NCBI GenBank assembly: GCA_015056255.1
Contig: SVGP01000002.1
Span: forward strand, 62,001-126,000
Length of the DNA: 64,000 nucleotides
Source: Clostridiales bacterium
Lineage (GTDB): Bacteria; Bacillota; Clostridia; Christensenellales; Aristaeellaceae
Reading direction: 5' to 3'
The position numbers and the translations under genes were made by a program. This document shows, piece by piece, positions 24,045-34,489 of this stretch (position 1 is its first letter; each line of letters opens with the position of its first letter). The notes beneath the pieces are model-generated. The model searched no databases. It saw only the letters and a program-made list of their open reading frames with translations, and was not told the DNA's origin.

Positions 24045-24779
24045 ATGCGGAAAATACAGGTTCAGGCGCACAGAGGCGCATCCGGCTACGCTCCGGAAAA
24101 TACGCTGCCCGCGTTTCAGCTGGCGGTGGACATGAATGCGGACGGAATTGAGTGCGACATCCATTATTCAAAGGACGGCTATTTCATCGTCTGCCACGAC
24201 GAAACCGTGGACAGAACGAGTAACGGTACGGGTGTCATCAGTGAAATGACGCTGGATGAGATCAAGGCGCTTGATTTCGGCAAAAAGTTCGACGAGAAGT
24301 TTGCTGGCACCACCGCGCCGACGCTTGAAGAGATGCTGGACGTTGTCAAAAACATGAACGTCATTAACATCGAAATCAAGGAATTCGGGCGCGATAGGGA
24401 CGAGGAAGCGATTCTTCATAAGTTCTATGATATTCTTGCTTCCTACGGCATTGTGGACCGAGTGATTGTTTCGAGCTTTCACGCGAGGCTTTTAAAGCAT
24501 TTGAAGGATCTTCATGAAGATATCTACACCTGCTATCTCTATGGAAAGCAGGAAAAGGTTGCTGAATACAGCAAAAAGCTCGGCTGCAGCGCGATTCACC
24601 CGTATTTCGGAGTTGGGTATCTTACGACGGCGACGGTCAAAAGCGCGCACAAACGCGATATGAAGGTAAACGCCTGGACGGCGAACACGGATGAAGAAAT
24701 CCGTCGCTGCGTAAAGCTTGGCTGCGACGGCGTGATTACGAATTATCCGGATATTGCGATTGCTATTTCAGAGGAATAA
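24045..24779 (+). CDS. Glycerophosphodiester phosphodiesterase
   Basis: A 244-residue GDPD-fold enzyme that splits glycerophosphodiesters into glycerol-3-phosphate and an alcohol. The catalytic motif is complete: AHRGASGYAPENT (residues 7-19), GIECDIHYSKDG (metal-binding Glu and Asp) and the second histidine in VCHDETVDRTS. Further family blocks are INIEIKE and the C-terminal KVNAWTANTDEEI followed by GCDGVITNYPD. No signal peptide, so it is cytoplasmic and of the UgpQ size class. It lies 16 bases after the PfkB kinase gene, with AAAGGAGAG before the ATG, and is co-transcribed with it. A hairpin follows. Confidence 0.93.
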   Translation: MRKIQVQAHRGASGYAPENTLPAFQLAVDMNADGIECDIHYSKDGYFIVCHDETVDRTSNGTGVISEMTLDEIKALDFGKKFDEKFAGTTAPTLEEMLDVVKNMNVINIEIKEFGRDRDEEAILHKFYDILASYGIVDRVIVSSFHARLLKHLKDLHEDIYTCYLYGKQEKVAEYSKKLGCSAIHPYFGVGYLTTATVKSAHKRDMKVNAWTANTDEEIRRCVKLGCDGVITNYPDIAIAISEE

Positions 24780-24788
24780 GGTTAAAAT

Positions 24789-24816
24789 GCGCGGGAGGTC
24801 ATGTGACCGCCCGCGC
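24789..24816. terminator. Hairpin between convergent genes, probable bidirectional terminator
   Basis: GCGCGGG-A-GGTCA (24789-24801) pairs with TGACC-G-CCCGCGC (24804-24816), one A-G mismatch. T runs are weak on both strands (ATTTTAAC on the minus side). Confidence 0.55.
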
Positions 24817-24846
24817 TGACTTTATGAGGTTGCTGATTGAAATTTA

Positions 24847-26046
24847 TTACGGAAGCTTTCTGATCAAAAATCCGGTCGGAAGCGTTCTTGAGGCTTCGAG
24901 CCGGAAGCCTGAATACACGATGCCGCCGTTTAAGTACATTGCGGTGGAATTTCCGCCGTCAAGGTTGCCTGCGTTGACTGCGCCGAAATCCTGCATGATT
25001 TTAATTAAGTCCTTCATGTTTGCGCCGGGGCTGTCCGGCTGGCGGCCTTTGCATACCAGCATGAGAACGCGGCCTTCCGCGTCCTGACCGATGGCGGTTC
25101 GGGCGCTGTATTCGTTTCGGGTTTTGCCGGTTTCCTGCGCTTGACCTTCGATGATCAGGGCGGGACCAAAGCCGAGCGCGTCGCGCAGGTTCATATTGTC
25201 CACTTCCTTGTTTGTGAACTGGCCTACGTGCAGCTTGTTGTTTTCGTCAAAGCCGATTAAGACCTTGGTCAGGAAATTGTTGGGCATGTGGGTTTGCTTG
25301 TGCTCGCCCATGGAGTAAACGATTCCGCTGGGCCTGCTCGATCCGCCGGTGCCCTCGTCAAAGCCGCCGCCGTTGATGCCGCCGAGCGCATCGTGAAGCT
25401 TTACAAGCTCGTCCATGCGCATGCCGCCGGAGGAAGTGCGAAAGCGCGGAATGGTTCCGACAAACACGCGGGCAGGGTCTTCCACAACCATCATGAAGCC
25501 TGTGAACATGGTTCCGTTGACGGGGGTAATCGTGATGCCCTCGTTTTCAAGGGTGAATTTCTCGGCATGGGCGACATCTGCGCTGTTGGGGAGGACGCGC
25601 ATGTCCTTGACCATCCAGATGTCTTTTCTTGCGTCTGTCAAAGTAAAGCAGAAGTGATAGGCGCAAGGATAGTTTACGGGCTCGCGGTCGCGCAGATACA
25701 GAACCTCGTAGTCGCAGTAGGCGTTTACGCAGAATTCGGTGTCCGAAACCTTTTCCCAGCCGTCGGTCCGAAGGTTTTTAACGGTCTTTCCATTGTTTCC
25801 GGCAAACCAGCCGCCGTCGTATTCCTTCATGCGGTTCCATGCATCGGAGCCTTTTATGAATTCATTGGTCGTACCGTATACGCTTAAATCGTCCACAAGG
25901 AATTTAGTGAGCGTGTTTAAGCACTTGAAAACGCGTTCCTCGTATTTTTCCTGAAGGGAAGTTTCCGCTTCGGGCGCTTCTGCAAGCGCAGAAAAAGCGA
26001 AAATGATCATAAGGATAAGGGAAAGACAAAAAAGAGATCGTTTCAT
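24847..26046 (-). CDS. Secreted phosphodiester glycosidase (NAGPA domain) protein
   Basis: A 399-residue exported protein. The signal peptide is MKRSLFCLSLILMIIFAFSA (cleavage after ALA). The C-terminal half is the NAGPA-type phosphodiester glycosidase domain, seen in GGINGGGFDEGTGGSSRPSG, RTAIGQDAEGRVLMLVCKGR, LIKIMQDFGAVNAGNLDGGN and STAMYLNGGIV. In bacteria these domains are linked to cell-surface glycan or exopolysaccharide turnover. The first 130 residues are a separate region with many aromatic residues and no clear family. GGAGG lies before ATG 26046. The gene is monocistronic and divergent to the glycosyltransferase, so a shared surface-polysaccharide role is possible. Confidence 0.87.
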   Translation of the reverse strand: MKRSLFCLSLILMIIFAFSALAEAPEAETSLQEKYEERVFKCLNTLTKFLVDDLSVYGTTNEFIKGSDAWNRMKEYDGGWFAGNNGKTVKNLRTDGWEKVSDTEFCVNAYCDYEVLYLRDREPVNYPCAYHFCFTLTDARKDIWMVKDMRVLPNSADVAHAEKFTLENEGITITPVNGTMFTGFMMVVEDPARVFVGTIPRFRTSSGGMRMDELVKLHDALGGINGGGFDEGTGGSSRPSGIVYSMGEHKQTHMPNNFLTKVLIGFDENNKLHVGQFTNKEVDNMNLRDALGFGPALIIEGQAQETGKTRNEYSARTAIGQDAEGRVLMLVCKGRQPDSPGANMKDLIKIMQDFGAVNAGNLDGGNSTAMYLNGGIVYSGFRLEASRTLPTGFLIRKLP

Positions 26047-26078
26047 TATGTACCTCCGGATGAGAAGTTATCATGCTC

Positions 26079-26107
26079 ATTGTATCACGGGATAGAAAAA
26101 ATGGCAA
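26079..26107 (-). promoter_or_regulatory. Promoter of the NAGPA-domain gene
   Basis: Minus strand: TTGCCA (26107-26102), 17-base spacer, TACAAT (26084-26079). Confidence 0.65.
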
Positions 26108-26111
26108 TCGT

Positions 26112-26140
26112 TTGACAAAAGGAAACAAAGGTTTCATATT
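26112..26140 (+). promoter_or_regulatory. Possible second, upstream promoter of the glycosyltransferase gene
   Basis: TTGACA (26112-26117), 17-base spacer, CATATT (26135-26140, 4 of 6). It lies back to back with the divergent promoter at 26079-26107. Confidence 0.5.
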
Positions 26141-26168
26141 AAAGGCATGTTGAATTTAGGCGCTTGTG

Positions 26169-26197
26169 TTGCGGTTTTTACCTCGCGCATGTATAAT
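26169..26197 (+). promoter_or_regulatory. Promoter of the glycosyltransferase gene
   Basis: TTGCGG (26169-26174), 17-base spacer, TATAAT (26192-26197). It lies within the longest open frame, so translation must start downstream, supporting the TTG at 26217. Confidence 0.65.
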
Positions 26198-26216
26198 CAC
26201 CATTGAGGTGATTGAC

Positions 26217-27440
26217 TTGCAGATTTTAGATTTGATTTCCGCCGTACTTGGCGTTTTGATGGGTGCATACGGTCTGTTTTACGCGGTGATTGCGATCTTT
26301 GGATTTAAAAAGAGAAAAAGCGATTTTAAAAAGACTAAGCCGAGCAAGCGCATTGCTGCAGTCGTCGCCGCCCGAAATGAAGAGGGCGTAATCGAGCAAT
26401 TGGTCGAAAGCCTTATGAAGCAGGACTATCCTAAGGAGCTTTTCGATGTAATCGTCGTTCCCAACAATTGCTCGGACGACACGGCGGGCGCGGCTGAGCG
26501 CGCGGGCGCAAAGATCGTGAATGTGGATGTTCCTGTCCGATCCAAGGGCGAGGCGTTGAAAAGCGCGTTTCGCCAGATCATGGAAAAGGAAAACTACGAC
26601 GCTTTCGCTATTTTTGACGCGGACAATATTGCGCACCCCGGCTACTTGCAGGCGGCGAACGACGCGTTAAACGGCGGCGCGCGCATCGCGCAGGGCTACA
26701 GGGACAGCAAAAACCCGTTTGACAATTGGGTTTCCGGCTGCTCAAGCATTTTCTACTGGTTCATGAACCGCCTGTTCAATCACGGAAGAAGAGTGCTTCG
26801 CCAGTCCGCGCAGCTGAACGGCACGGGGTTTATCGTGGCTACGTCGCTTCTTAAAGAAACCGGCTTTGACACTCACACCATCACAGAAGACCTCGAATAC
26901 ACTGCGCAGTGCATTCTTCACGGTGAGCGCGTTTACTGGATGGACGACGCGATCACCTACGACGAGCAGCCGGAAAGCCTGATGGACGCGCTCACGCAGA
27001 GAAGACGCTGGTTTGGCGGCGCGTGGCAGTGCAAAAAGTATTATATGAGGGATCTTTTGAAAATGCGTACCTTTAGCGGATGTGATATGGCGCTCATTTT
27101 CGGAAGCATCTATTTTATGATTTTGGGCTCAATCCCGATCGTCACAAGCGTCGTTTCGATGTTCCTCTATGCGCTGGAGGAACCGATGTGGGCGCTGGAG
27201 CTCATTTTTATGGCGGCGCTCAGCGGCATTGGAACGGTCATTGCCATGATGGCGTTTGCTTGTTTTGTGTGCGTGCTTGAAAAGAAAAACGTCAAAAAGA
27301 TGTGGAAGGGCATCGTCACTTTCCCCATTTTTATGGCGCTTTGGATGCTAGCCAACTGGTCGTGCATTCTGATGGGCCCGCCCAAGTGGAAGCCGATTAA
27401 GCACAAGGCGGTTGAGAAACTGCCGACAGAGCATATGTAA
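26217..27440 (+). CDS. Membrane glycosyltransferase, family 2
   Basis: A 407-residue GT-A-fold enzyme. One N-terminal membrane segment (DLISAVLGVLMGAYGLFYAV) is followed by IAAVVAARNEEGVIEQLVES, VVPNNCSDDTA, the metal-binding DAD in AIFDADNIAHPGYL, TEDLEYTAQCILHG, and QRRRWFGGAWQC, the Q/RxxRW motif of processive enzymes. Three or so membrane segments end the protein. It resembles transferases that make or export surface polysaccharides. Start TTG 26217 is chosen because GAGGTG is correctly spaced and the promoter at 26169-26197 lies upstream of it; the ATG at 26166 precedes the promoter. Ends with a strong terminator. Confidence 0.88.
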   Translation: MQILDLISAVLGVLMGAYGLFYAVIAIFGFKKRKSDFKKTKPSKRIAAVVAARNEEGVIEQLVESLMKQDYPKELFDVIVVPNNCSDDTAGAAERAGAKIVNVDVPVRSKGEALKSAFRQIMEKENYDAFAIFDADNIAHPGYLQAANDALNGGARIAQGYRDSKNPFDNWVSGCSSIFYWFMNRLFNHGRRVLRQSAQLNGTGFIVATSLLKETGFDTHTITEDLEYTAQCILHGERVYWMDDAITYDEQPESLMDALTQRRRWFGGAWQCKKYYMRDLLKMRTFSGCDMALIFGSIYFMILGSIPIVTSVVSMFLYALEEPMWALELIFMAALSGIGTVIAMMAFACFVCVLEKKNVKKMWKGIVTFPIFMALWMLANWSCILMGPPKWKPIKHKAVEKLPTEHM

Positions 27441-27441
27441 G

Positions 27442-27483
27442 AAACGCGGAAGCGAATGATGGCGTCAATCGCTTCCGTGTTTT
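27442..27483 (+). terminator. Terminator after the glycosyltransferase gene
   Basis: A 14-pair stem between 27442-27455 and 27469-27482, including GCGGAAGCGA with TCGCTTCCGT, one G-T pair, ending in TTTT. Confidence 0.85.
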
Positions 27484-27544
27484 GTTGCGAAATGTTTATA
27501 GAACAATCGTTATTTCTTGAAGGCAACCCACTTTTATGTGAAAA

Positions 27545-27572
27545 TGGAGCGCACCTGATTTCGTGCGCTCCA
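27545..27572 (-). terminator. Terminator of the groES-groEL operon
   Basis: TGGAGCGCAC (27545-27554) pairs perfectly with GTGCGCTCCA (27563-27572). On the minus strand the stem is followed by TTTTC; on the plus strand by TGATATTTTT, so it may work both ways. Confidence 0.8.
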
Positions 27573-27596
27573 TGATATTTTTGGGGGAGATTGGAA

Positions 27597-29588
<1,992 letters not shown>

Positions 29589-29599
29589 CCAATGATCAT

Positions 29600-29628
29600 A
29601 GTTTATCCAAATTTTCCCCAAAAGGCAA
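29600..29628 (-). promoter_or_regulatory. Promoter of groES-groEL
   Basis: Minus strand: TTGCCT (29628-29623), 17-base spacer, TAAACT (29605-29600), just upstream of CIRCE, the usual layout for this operon. Confidence 0.65.
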
Positions 29629-29667
29629 TAGGCGAGATGCGAAAATACAGATAATTTTCTGTTAAGC

Positions 29668-29696
29668 TTGATATGGAAAACAGAAGATGCTATAAT
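29668..29696 (+). promoter_or_regulatory. Promoter of the dCMP deaminase gene
   Basis: TTGATA (29668-29673), 17-base spacer, TATAAT (29691-29696) with TGC before it. The promoter overlaps the ATG at 29673, so the start must be the later ATG at 29727. Confidence 0.8.
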
Positions 29697-29726
29697 AGGA
29701 AAAAAAGCATTTTCAGGAGGCCGTTT

Positions 29727-30179
29727 ATGGCGGATAAATGGGATCAAAGGTTTATGTCGCTAGCGCAGGAGATTGCCACGTGGGCCAGCTGTTACAAGGA
29801 AAACCGAAAAATCGGATGCGTGATCGTAAAAAACAAGCGCATCATGACCACGGGCTACAACGGCGCGCCCGCGGGCGTGAAGACGTGTGTGGAAAGAGGG
29901 GAATGCTTAAGAGAAAAGCTCGGCATTGCCTCGGGCACCAAGCATGAAATTTGCTATGCGACGCACGCGGAGCAGAACGCCATCATCCAGGCGGCGAAGC
30001 TGGGCGTGTCCATCGACGGCGCGACTTTGTATTGTACGCATCAGCCGTGCGTGATATGCTCCAAAATGATCGTAAACGCGGGCATCACGCGCGTGGTATA
30101 TAAAGAGGGATATCCGGATGAGTTTTCGGTTCAGATGCTGAAAGAAGGAAACGTCATCCTTGAAAAGTACGAAGATTAA
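29727..30179 (+). CDS. Deoxycytidylate (dCMP) deaminase family protein
   Basis: A 150-residue zinc-dependent deaminase that likely turns dCMP into dUMP for thymidylate synthesis. The zinc and proton-shuttle motif is ATHAEQNAI and the second zinc motif is HQPCVICSKMIVNAGI; an additional cysteine/histidine set (TCVERGECLREKLGI, KHEICYATHAE) fits the dCMP deaminase and ComEB branch. The start ATG 29727 is chosen from AGGAGG just before it and the promoter upstream. Monocistronic with its own terminator. Confidence 0.92.
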   Translation: MADKWDQRFMSLAQEIATWASCYKENRKIGCVIVKNKRIMTTGYNGAPAGVKTCVERGECLREKLGIASGTKHEICYATHAEQNAIIQAAKLGVSIDGATLYCTHQPCVICSKMIVNAGITRVVYKEGYPDEFSVQMLKEGNVILEKYED

Positions 30180-30187
30180 AGCTGTAA

Positions 30188-30219
30188 AAGGCCGATGACG
30201 GTATGCGCGTCGGCTTTTT
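30188..30219 (+). terminator. Terminator after the dCMP deaminase gene
   Basis: AAGGCCGATG pairs with CGTCGGCTTT (two G-T pairs) across a 10-base loop, followed by T residues ending at 30219. Confidence 0.75.
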
Positions 30220-30246
30220 GTGTTCAGGAAAAAAGGAGAGAAAAGC

Positions 30247-32559
30247 ATGAATTCTTCCTCTGCACTTTGGTATGGAAAGCCCGCCCGCTGCTGGACGGAG
30301 GCGCTGCCCCTTGGAAACGGCAAACTTGGCGCCATGATCTTTGGCAAAATGGACGAGGAAACGATCGATTTAAATCTTGATACCCTCTGGAGCGGAAGAC
30401 CGTATGAAAATCAGTCGATTCCGGGCAGCAGGGAAATTCATGACGCCGCGCAGGCGCTTGCGCTTGAAGGCAAATACAAGGAAGCGGAAGACCTTATTGA
30501 AGAAAAGCTGCTGTATGAGCGCAACGGACAGACTTACCTTCCGCTGGGCAAAATGCGGATGCAGTTTGAAAACATGCACCCGATGAAGGATTATCGGCGC
30601 GAGCTCGATCTTGAAACGGCGGTTCACACGGTGAAGGCGCGTTTTGAAGGAAAAAACGGGCTGTATTCGGTTGAATACAAGGCGCTTGTTTCCGCGCCGG
30701 ACAATTGCCTTGTGATCCATATAAAAGCCGATGAGGAAATCAGTCTTTCCCTGTCGCTTGACAGCCAGCTGAAGCATTCCGTTTGCGCGCAGGCGGGCAT
30801 GCTTTGGATGGAAGGCCAGTGCCCCGGCATGATGAATTCGGACCGGAACGGCTTTTTGGATGAAAACGGCATGCGTTTTTTGTGCGCGTTGGACGCGAAA
30901 TCCGACGGCGGGATCCATGCAATCGGCGGAAGAATTTTAATCGATCATGCAAGGGAAATTCTGATTGCGCTTTCGGCGGAGGATTCGTTCAGCGGCTTTC
31001 AAAGCGATCCGGTGACGAGCGGAAAGGACTATAAGAACCCGCCCGCAGAGCGCGTGAAAAATGCGCTTATGAAGGGAGAAGCGGCTCTTTTCAGTGATCA
31101 TATCCGCGATTATGCATCGCTTTTTAGCCGTATGGAGTTAAACCTCGGCGAAACAGAGGCGGGCGCATACCCGACCGATCAAAGACTTTTCAACCACAAC
31201 GCGGGCGCGTGGGATCCGTCGCTTTACACGCTTCTGTTCAATTACGCGCGCTATCTGACCATCTCCGCTTCCCGCCCAGGAACGGAGTGCATGAATCTTC
31301 AGGGCATCTGGAACGATCATCTGTTTGCGCCGTGGTGCTCCAACTATACAGTGAACATCAATACCGAAATGAACTACTGGCCGGTGCTGGCGGCAAACCT
31401 TGCCGAGTGCCATGAGCCGATGATTTCCTTTATCAGGGAACTGTCTGTAACCGGAAAAGAGGCTGCGCGCGACCTGTACGGCGCAAGCGGCTGGACGGCG
31501 CACCACAATTCTGACCTCTGGCGGCAGGCGTTTCCGGCAAAGGGACTCGCGCAGTGGGGCTTCTGGTACAATGGCGGCGCATGGCTTTCAAGGCATCTTT
31601 TCGACCATTATTTGTATACCATGGACGAAGATTTCCTGCGTGAAACCGCCTATCCCATCATTCGAGGCTGCGCGGAATTTTATATGGACATGTTTATCGA
31701 AAACGGCGACGGAACGCTGATTCTGGCTCCGTCCACATCGCCAGAAAACCGCTACATCCTTCCGGGCGGACGCGATACGGGCGTGTCCAGAACTACCGCG
31801 ATGACCATGTCCATTGCAAGGGAAACGCTCGAAAACACTGTTTCCGCCGCGAAAATCTTAAATAACGAAGATGAATTTACCGCCGCATGTGAACAGGCGC
31901 TTTCAAGGCTCTATCCCCTTAAAATCGGAAAAGACGGAAGGCTCGTGGAGTGGTACGACGAGATGCCGGATTTTGAGGTGCACCACAGGCACGTAAGCCA
32001 CCTGTACGCCCTCCACCCGGCGCACGAGATTACCCATGAAAAAACGCCCGAGCTCATCGATGCGTGCAAAAAAACGCTCGAAGTCCGAGGCGACGACGGC
32101 ACGGGCTGGAGTCTCGGCTGGAAGATCAATTTCTGGGCGCGCCTTAGGGACGGAAACCATGCGCTCAGGCTTCTGGACAGGCAGTTAAGATTTGTGCCTT
32201 CGTCGGGAGAAGTCAATTACACAGGCGGCGGAGGCACGTATCTGAACCTTTTCGACGCGCATCCGCCTTTCCAGATCGACGGAAACTTCGGCGCGGCCTC
32301 AGGAATTCTGGAAATGCTCGTTTGCCCCAAAATGGGCGAAATCCGCCTGCTCCCCGCGCTGCCCGATAAATGGGCCAGAGGCTATGCGCGCGGCCTGAAA
32401 GCACCGGGAAACGTCGAAATCGACATGAAGTGGAAAAACGGAAAGGTGACGTATGTAAAGCTCGTTTCGCCCGTCGGCGGAAGATTTACGCTGATTGCCA
32501 ATGGCGCAGCAAGCGAAATTGAGCTTGCTCCCGGAAAGCCTCTTGAAAAGAATTTTTAA
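30247..32559 (+). CDS. Glycoside hydrolase family 95 (alpha-L-fucosidase-type)
   Basis: A 770-residue enzyme with the full GH95 layout: an N-terminal beta-sandwich (ALWYGKPARCWTEALPLGNG, DLNLDTLWSGRPYEN), then an (alpha/alpha)6 barrel with MNLQGIWNDHLFAPWCSNYT, NINTEMNYWP, GWTAHHNSDLWR, LAPSTSPENRY and GWSLGWKINFWARL, and NLFDAHPPFQIDGNFGAASG near the end. GH95 enzymes remove terminal alpha-1,2-linked fucose or galactose by inversion, from mucin, milk or plant glycans. No signal peptide, so it acts on imported sugars inside the cell. ATG 30247 follows AAAAGGAG. Sulfatase gene follows by 18 bases. Confidence 0.93.
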   Translation: MNSSSALWYGKPARCWTEALPLGNGKLGAMIFGKMDEETIDLNLDTLWSGRPYENQSIPGSREIHDAAQALALEGKYKEAEDLIEEKLLYERNGQTYLPLGKMRMQFENMHPMKDYRRELDLETAVHTVKARFEGKNGLYSVEYKALVSAPDNCLVIHIKADEEISLSLSLDSQLKHSVCAQAGMLWMEGQCPGMMNSDRNGFLDENGMRFLCALDAKSDGGIHAIGGRILIDHAREILIALSAEDSFSGFQSDPVTSGKDYKNPPAERVKNALMKGEAALFSDHIRDYASLFSRMELNLGETEAGAYPTDQRLFNHNAGAWDPSLYTLLFNYARYLTISASRPGTECMNLQGIWNDHLFAPWCSNYTVNINTEMNYWPVLAANLAECHEPMISFIRELSVTGKEAARDLYGASGWTAHHNSDLWRQAFPAKGLAQWGFWYNGGAWLSRHLFDHYLYTMDEDFLRETAYPIIRGCAEFYMDMFIENGDGTLILAPSTSPENRYILPGGRDTGVSRTTAMTMSIARETLENTVSAAKILNNEDEFTAACEQALSRLYPLKIGKDGRLVEWYDEMPDFEVHHRHVSHLYALHPAHEITHEKTPELIDACKKTLEVRGDDGTGWSLGWKINFWARLRDGNHALRLLDRQLRFVPSSGEVNYTGGGGTYLNLFDAHPPFQIDGNFGAASGILEMLVCPKMGEIRLLPALPDKWARGYARGLKAPGNVEIDMKWKNGKVTYVKLVSPVGGRFTLIANGAASEIELAPGKPLEKNF

Positions 32560-32577
32560 TACAGAAAAGGATAACAC

Positions 32578-34047
32578 ATGAATAAGCCAAACATCATTTT
32601 TATCCTCGCCGACGACATGGGCGCGTGGGCGATGCACTGCGCGGGAACGAAAGAACTTTATACCCCGAACCTCGACAGGCTGGCGCGGGAGGGAATGCGC
32701 TTTGAAAACTTTTTCTGCGCATCTCCCGTCTGTTCGCCGGCGCGCGCGTCTATTCTGACGGGAACCATTCCCTCTGCGCACGGCGTTCACGACTGGCTCA
32801 GAAGCGGAAACGTGGACGCGGTCAAATATGCAGAGGCCGGAAAAGAGAACCCTTACGGTGGGTATGCAGATGAAAAAGAACCCATTCAGTATCTGAAAAG
32901 CAATGTAACCTATACGGATGTGATGCGGGAAAGCGGCTATAACGTTGCGCTTTCCGGCAAATGGCATCTGGGCGATTCGGTGCATCCGCAGCACGGGTTT
33001 TCAAAGTGGTATACCATCGGAAAAGGCGGCTGCTGTTATTATCATCCCGACATCGTGGAGGATGAGCGCATCACCGTTCGTCACGGGGAATATGTGACGG
33101 ATCTGATTACGGATAAAGCGGTATCGTTTATAGACGAGCTGTCGGGAGAAGATGCGCCGTTTTATCTCTCTGTTCATTATACTGCGCCGCATGCGCCGTG
33201 GGGCAGGGATCAGCATCCCGAGCGGCTGATTGAAAAATATGAAAAATGCACCTTTGACGAAATACCGGAGCTTCCGGATCATTTGGACAGCACGGTTTCA
33301 AACAGATATACAAATCCGATCAGCCAAACGCCCAGAAGGCGGGAATTTCTGACCGGCTATTATGCCGCCATTACCGCGATGGACGAAGGCATCGGAAGAA
33401 TTCTTGAAAAACTGGATGATCTCAAACTGACAGAAAATACCGTTGTCATCTTTACCGCCGACAACGGCATGAGCATGGGGCATCACGGGATCTGGGGAAA
33501 GGGCAACGCAACGTTCCCGATGAATATGTATGATACCGCCGTCAAGGTGCCGTTCATCATAAGATGGCCGAATCATGCGCCCAAAGGCATTGTGTCCGAT
33601 GAAATGGTTTCTGCTTACGACCTTTTCCCGACGTTTTTGGAAATGATCGGAAGCAAATCCCAAATTGCCCGCAATCTTCCCGGAAAGAGCTTTTTAAAGG
33701 CGATTTGCGGCGAAGAGAGCGAAGATAAGGAAGTCGTTGTTTTTGACGAATACGGCCCGGTCAGGATGATACGGAATAAGACGGTCAAATACATTCATCG
33801 TTATCCATATGGACCGAATGAGCTTTATGATCTTAAAAATGATCCGGGCGAGGAAGTCAATCTGATTGACGATGAGGGTTGGGCCGAAACCGTAATTAAG
33901 ATGCGTACAAAGCTTCAAAGTTGTTTTTTAACCTATGCGCAGCCCGAAATCGATGGCTTGTATGAAGGTGTAACCGGCAGCGGCCAGATGTGCATGGCTG
34001 GCGTTTACGCCGATCGCAAGGAAGTTTATCCTCCGGTAGGGACGTAA
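32578..34047 (+). CDS. Sulfatase (formylglycine-dependent, cysteine type)
   Basis: A 489-residue sulfatase that hydrolyses sulfate esters, probably from sugars. The N-terminal metal site is NIIFILADDMG; the modification motif SPVCSPARASILTG has the cysteine that a separate maturase turns into formylglycine (C-x-P-x-R); GKWHLG and the AYDLFPTFLEM block complete the alkaline phosphatase-like fold. As an anaerobe the cell would need an anaerobic sulfatase maturase (radical SAM), which is not in this window. No signal peptide. It is in an operon with the GH95 enzyme, suggesting joint breakdown of sulfated, fucose-bearing glycans such as mucin fragments. Confidence 0.92.
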   Translation: MNKPNIIFILADDMGAWAMHCAGTKELYTPNLDRLAREGMRFENFFCASPVCSPARASILTGTIPSAHGVHDWLRSGNVDAVKYAEAGKENPYGGYADEKEPIQYLKSNVTYTDVMRESGYNVALSGKWHLGDSVHPQHGFSKWYTIGKGGCCYYHPDIVEDERITVRHGEYVTDLITDKAVSFIDELSGEDAPFYLSVHYTAPHAPWGRDQHPERLIEKYEKCTFDEIPELPDHLDSTVSNRYTNPISQTPRRREFLTGYYAAITAMDEGIGRILEKLDDLKLTENTVVIFTADNGMSMGHHGIWGKGNATFPMNMYDTAVKVPFIIRWPNHAPKGIVSDEMVSAYDLFPTFLEMIGSKSQIARNLPGKSFLKAICGEESEDKEVVVFDEYGPVRMIRNKTVKYIHRYPYGPNELYDLKNDPGEEVNLIDDEGWAETVIKMRTKLQSCFLTYAQPEIDGLYEGVTGSGQMCMAGVYADRKEVYPPVGT

Positions 34048-34055
34048 AACAAAGC

Positions 34056-34100
34056 AAAATAAAAACGGCGCGTATCCGGGTTTATCCCAGATGCGCGCCG
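34056..34100 (-). terminator. Terminator of the thioesterase/AEC transcript, overlapping the gene end
   Basis: CGGCGCG (34066-34072) pairs with CGCGCCG (34094-34100), with further pairs ATC/GAT and GGG/CCC inside. On the minus strand it is followed by TTTTTATTTT. The stem includes the stop codon at 34082. Confidence 0.75.
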
Positions 34101-34477
34101 CTTGTCATGACCACGGCGACTTTTGTGCCCAAGTCGTCGGTTATCGTGATTTCGTAAAAGCAGTTGCGTCTTCCGTCCTTTAAGCACTTGCTTTCGCCAA
34201 AGAGTATTTTCCCCTTCGGGGCGGAAAGATAGGAAATCTGGCTTACCGCTGTGACCGTTGCGGGCTTTTCGAAATTGGTGGATACGGCGAACACGAAATC
34301 TGCCAGCGTATAGGCTACGCCGCCCATTACGTGACCTACCGCGTTTAAGTGGTTCTCGGTGATTTTCATGGAGCACTTGGCGTAATTTTCACCGATTTCG
34401 TCGATTACGATTCCTGTGGCACAGGTGGCGTAACGGTCATTTGCAAAAAAGGCGCGGGCTTCATCGAGCTTGGACAT
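34082..34477 (-). CDS. PaaI-type hotdog-fold thioesterase
   Basis: A 131-residue protein of the hotdog fold. The central motif NAVGHVMGGVAYTLADFVFAV matches the PaaI group, which cleaves acyl- or aryl-CoA thioesters; the aspartate in LADF is the usual catalytic acid. Preceding block GENYAKCSMKITENHLN is also typical. Start ATG 34477 with AAGGAG close by. It is 12 bases after the AEC-type transporter gene, co-directional, so co-transcribed. Substrate unknown. Confidence 0.85.
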   Translation of the reverse strand: MSKLDEARAFFANDRYATCATGIVIDEIGENYAKCSMKITENHLNAVGHVMGGVAYTLADFVFAVSTNFEKPATVTAVSQISYLSAPKGKILFGESKCLKDGRRNCFYEITITDDLGTKVAVVMTSGAHLG

Positions 34478-34489
34478 GGCGTTTTCTCC

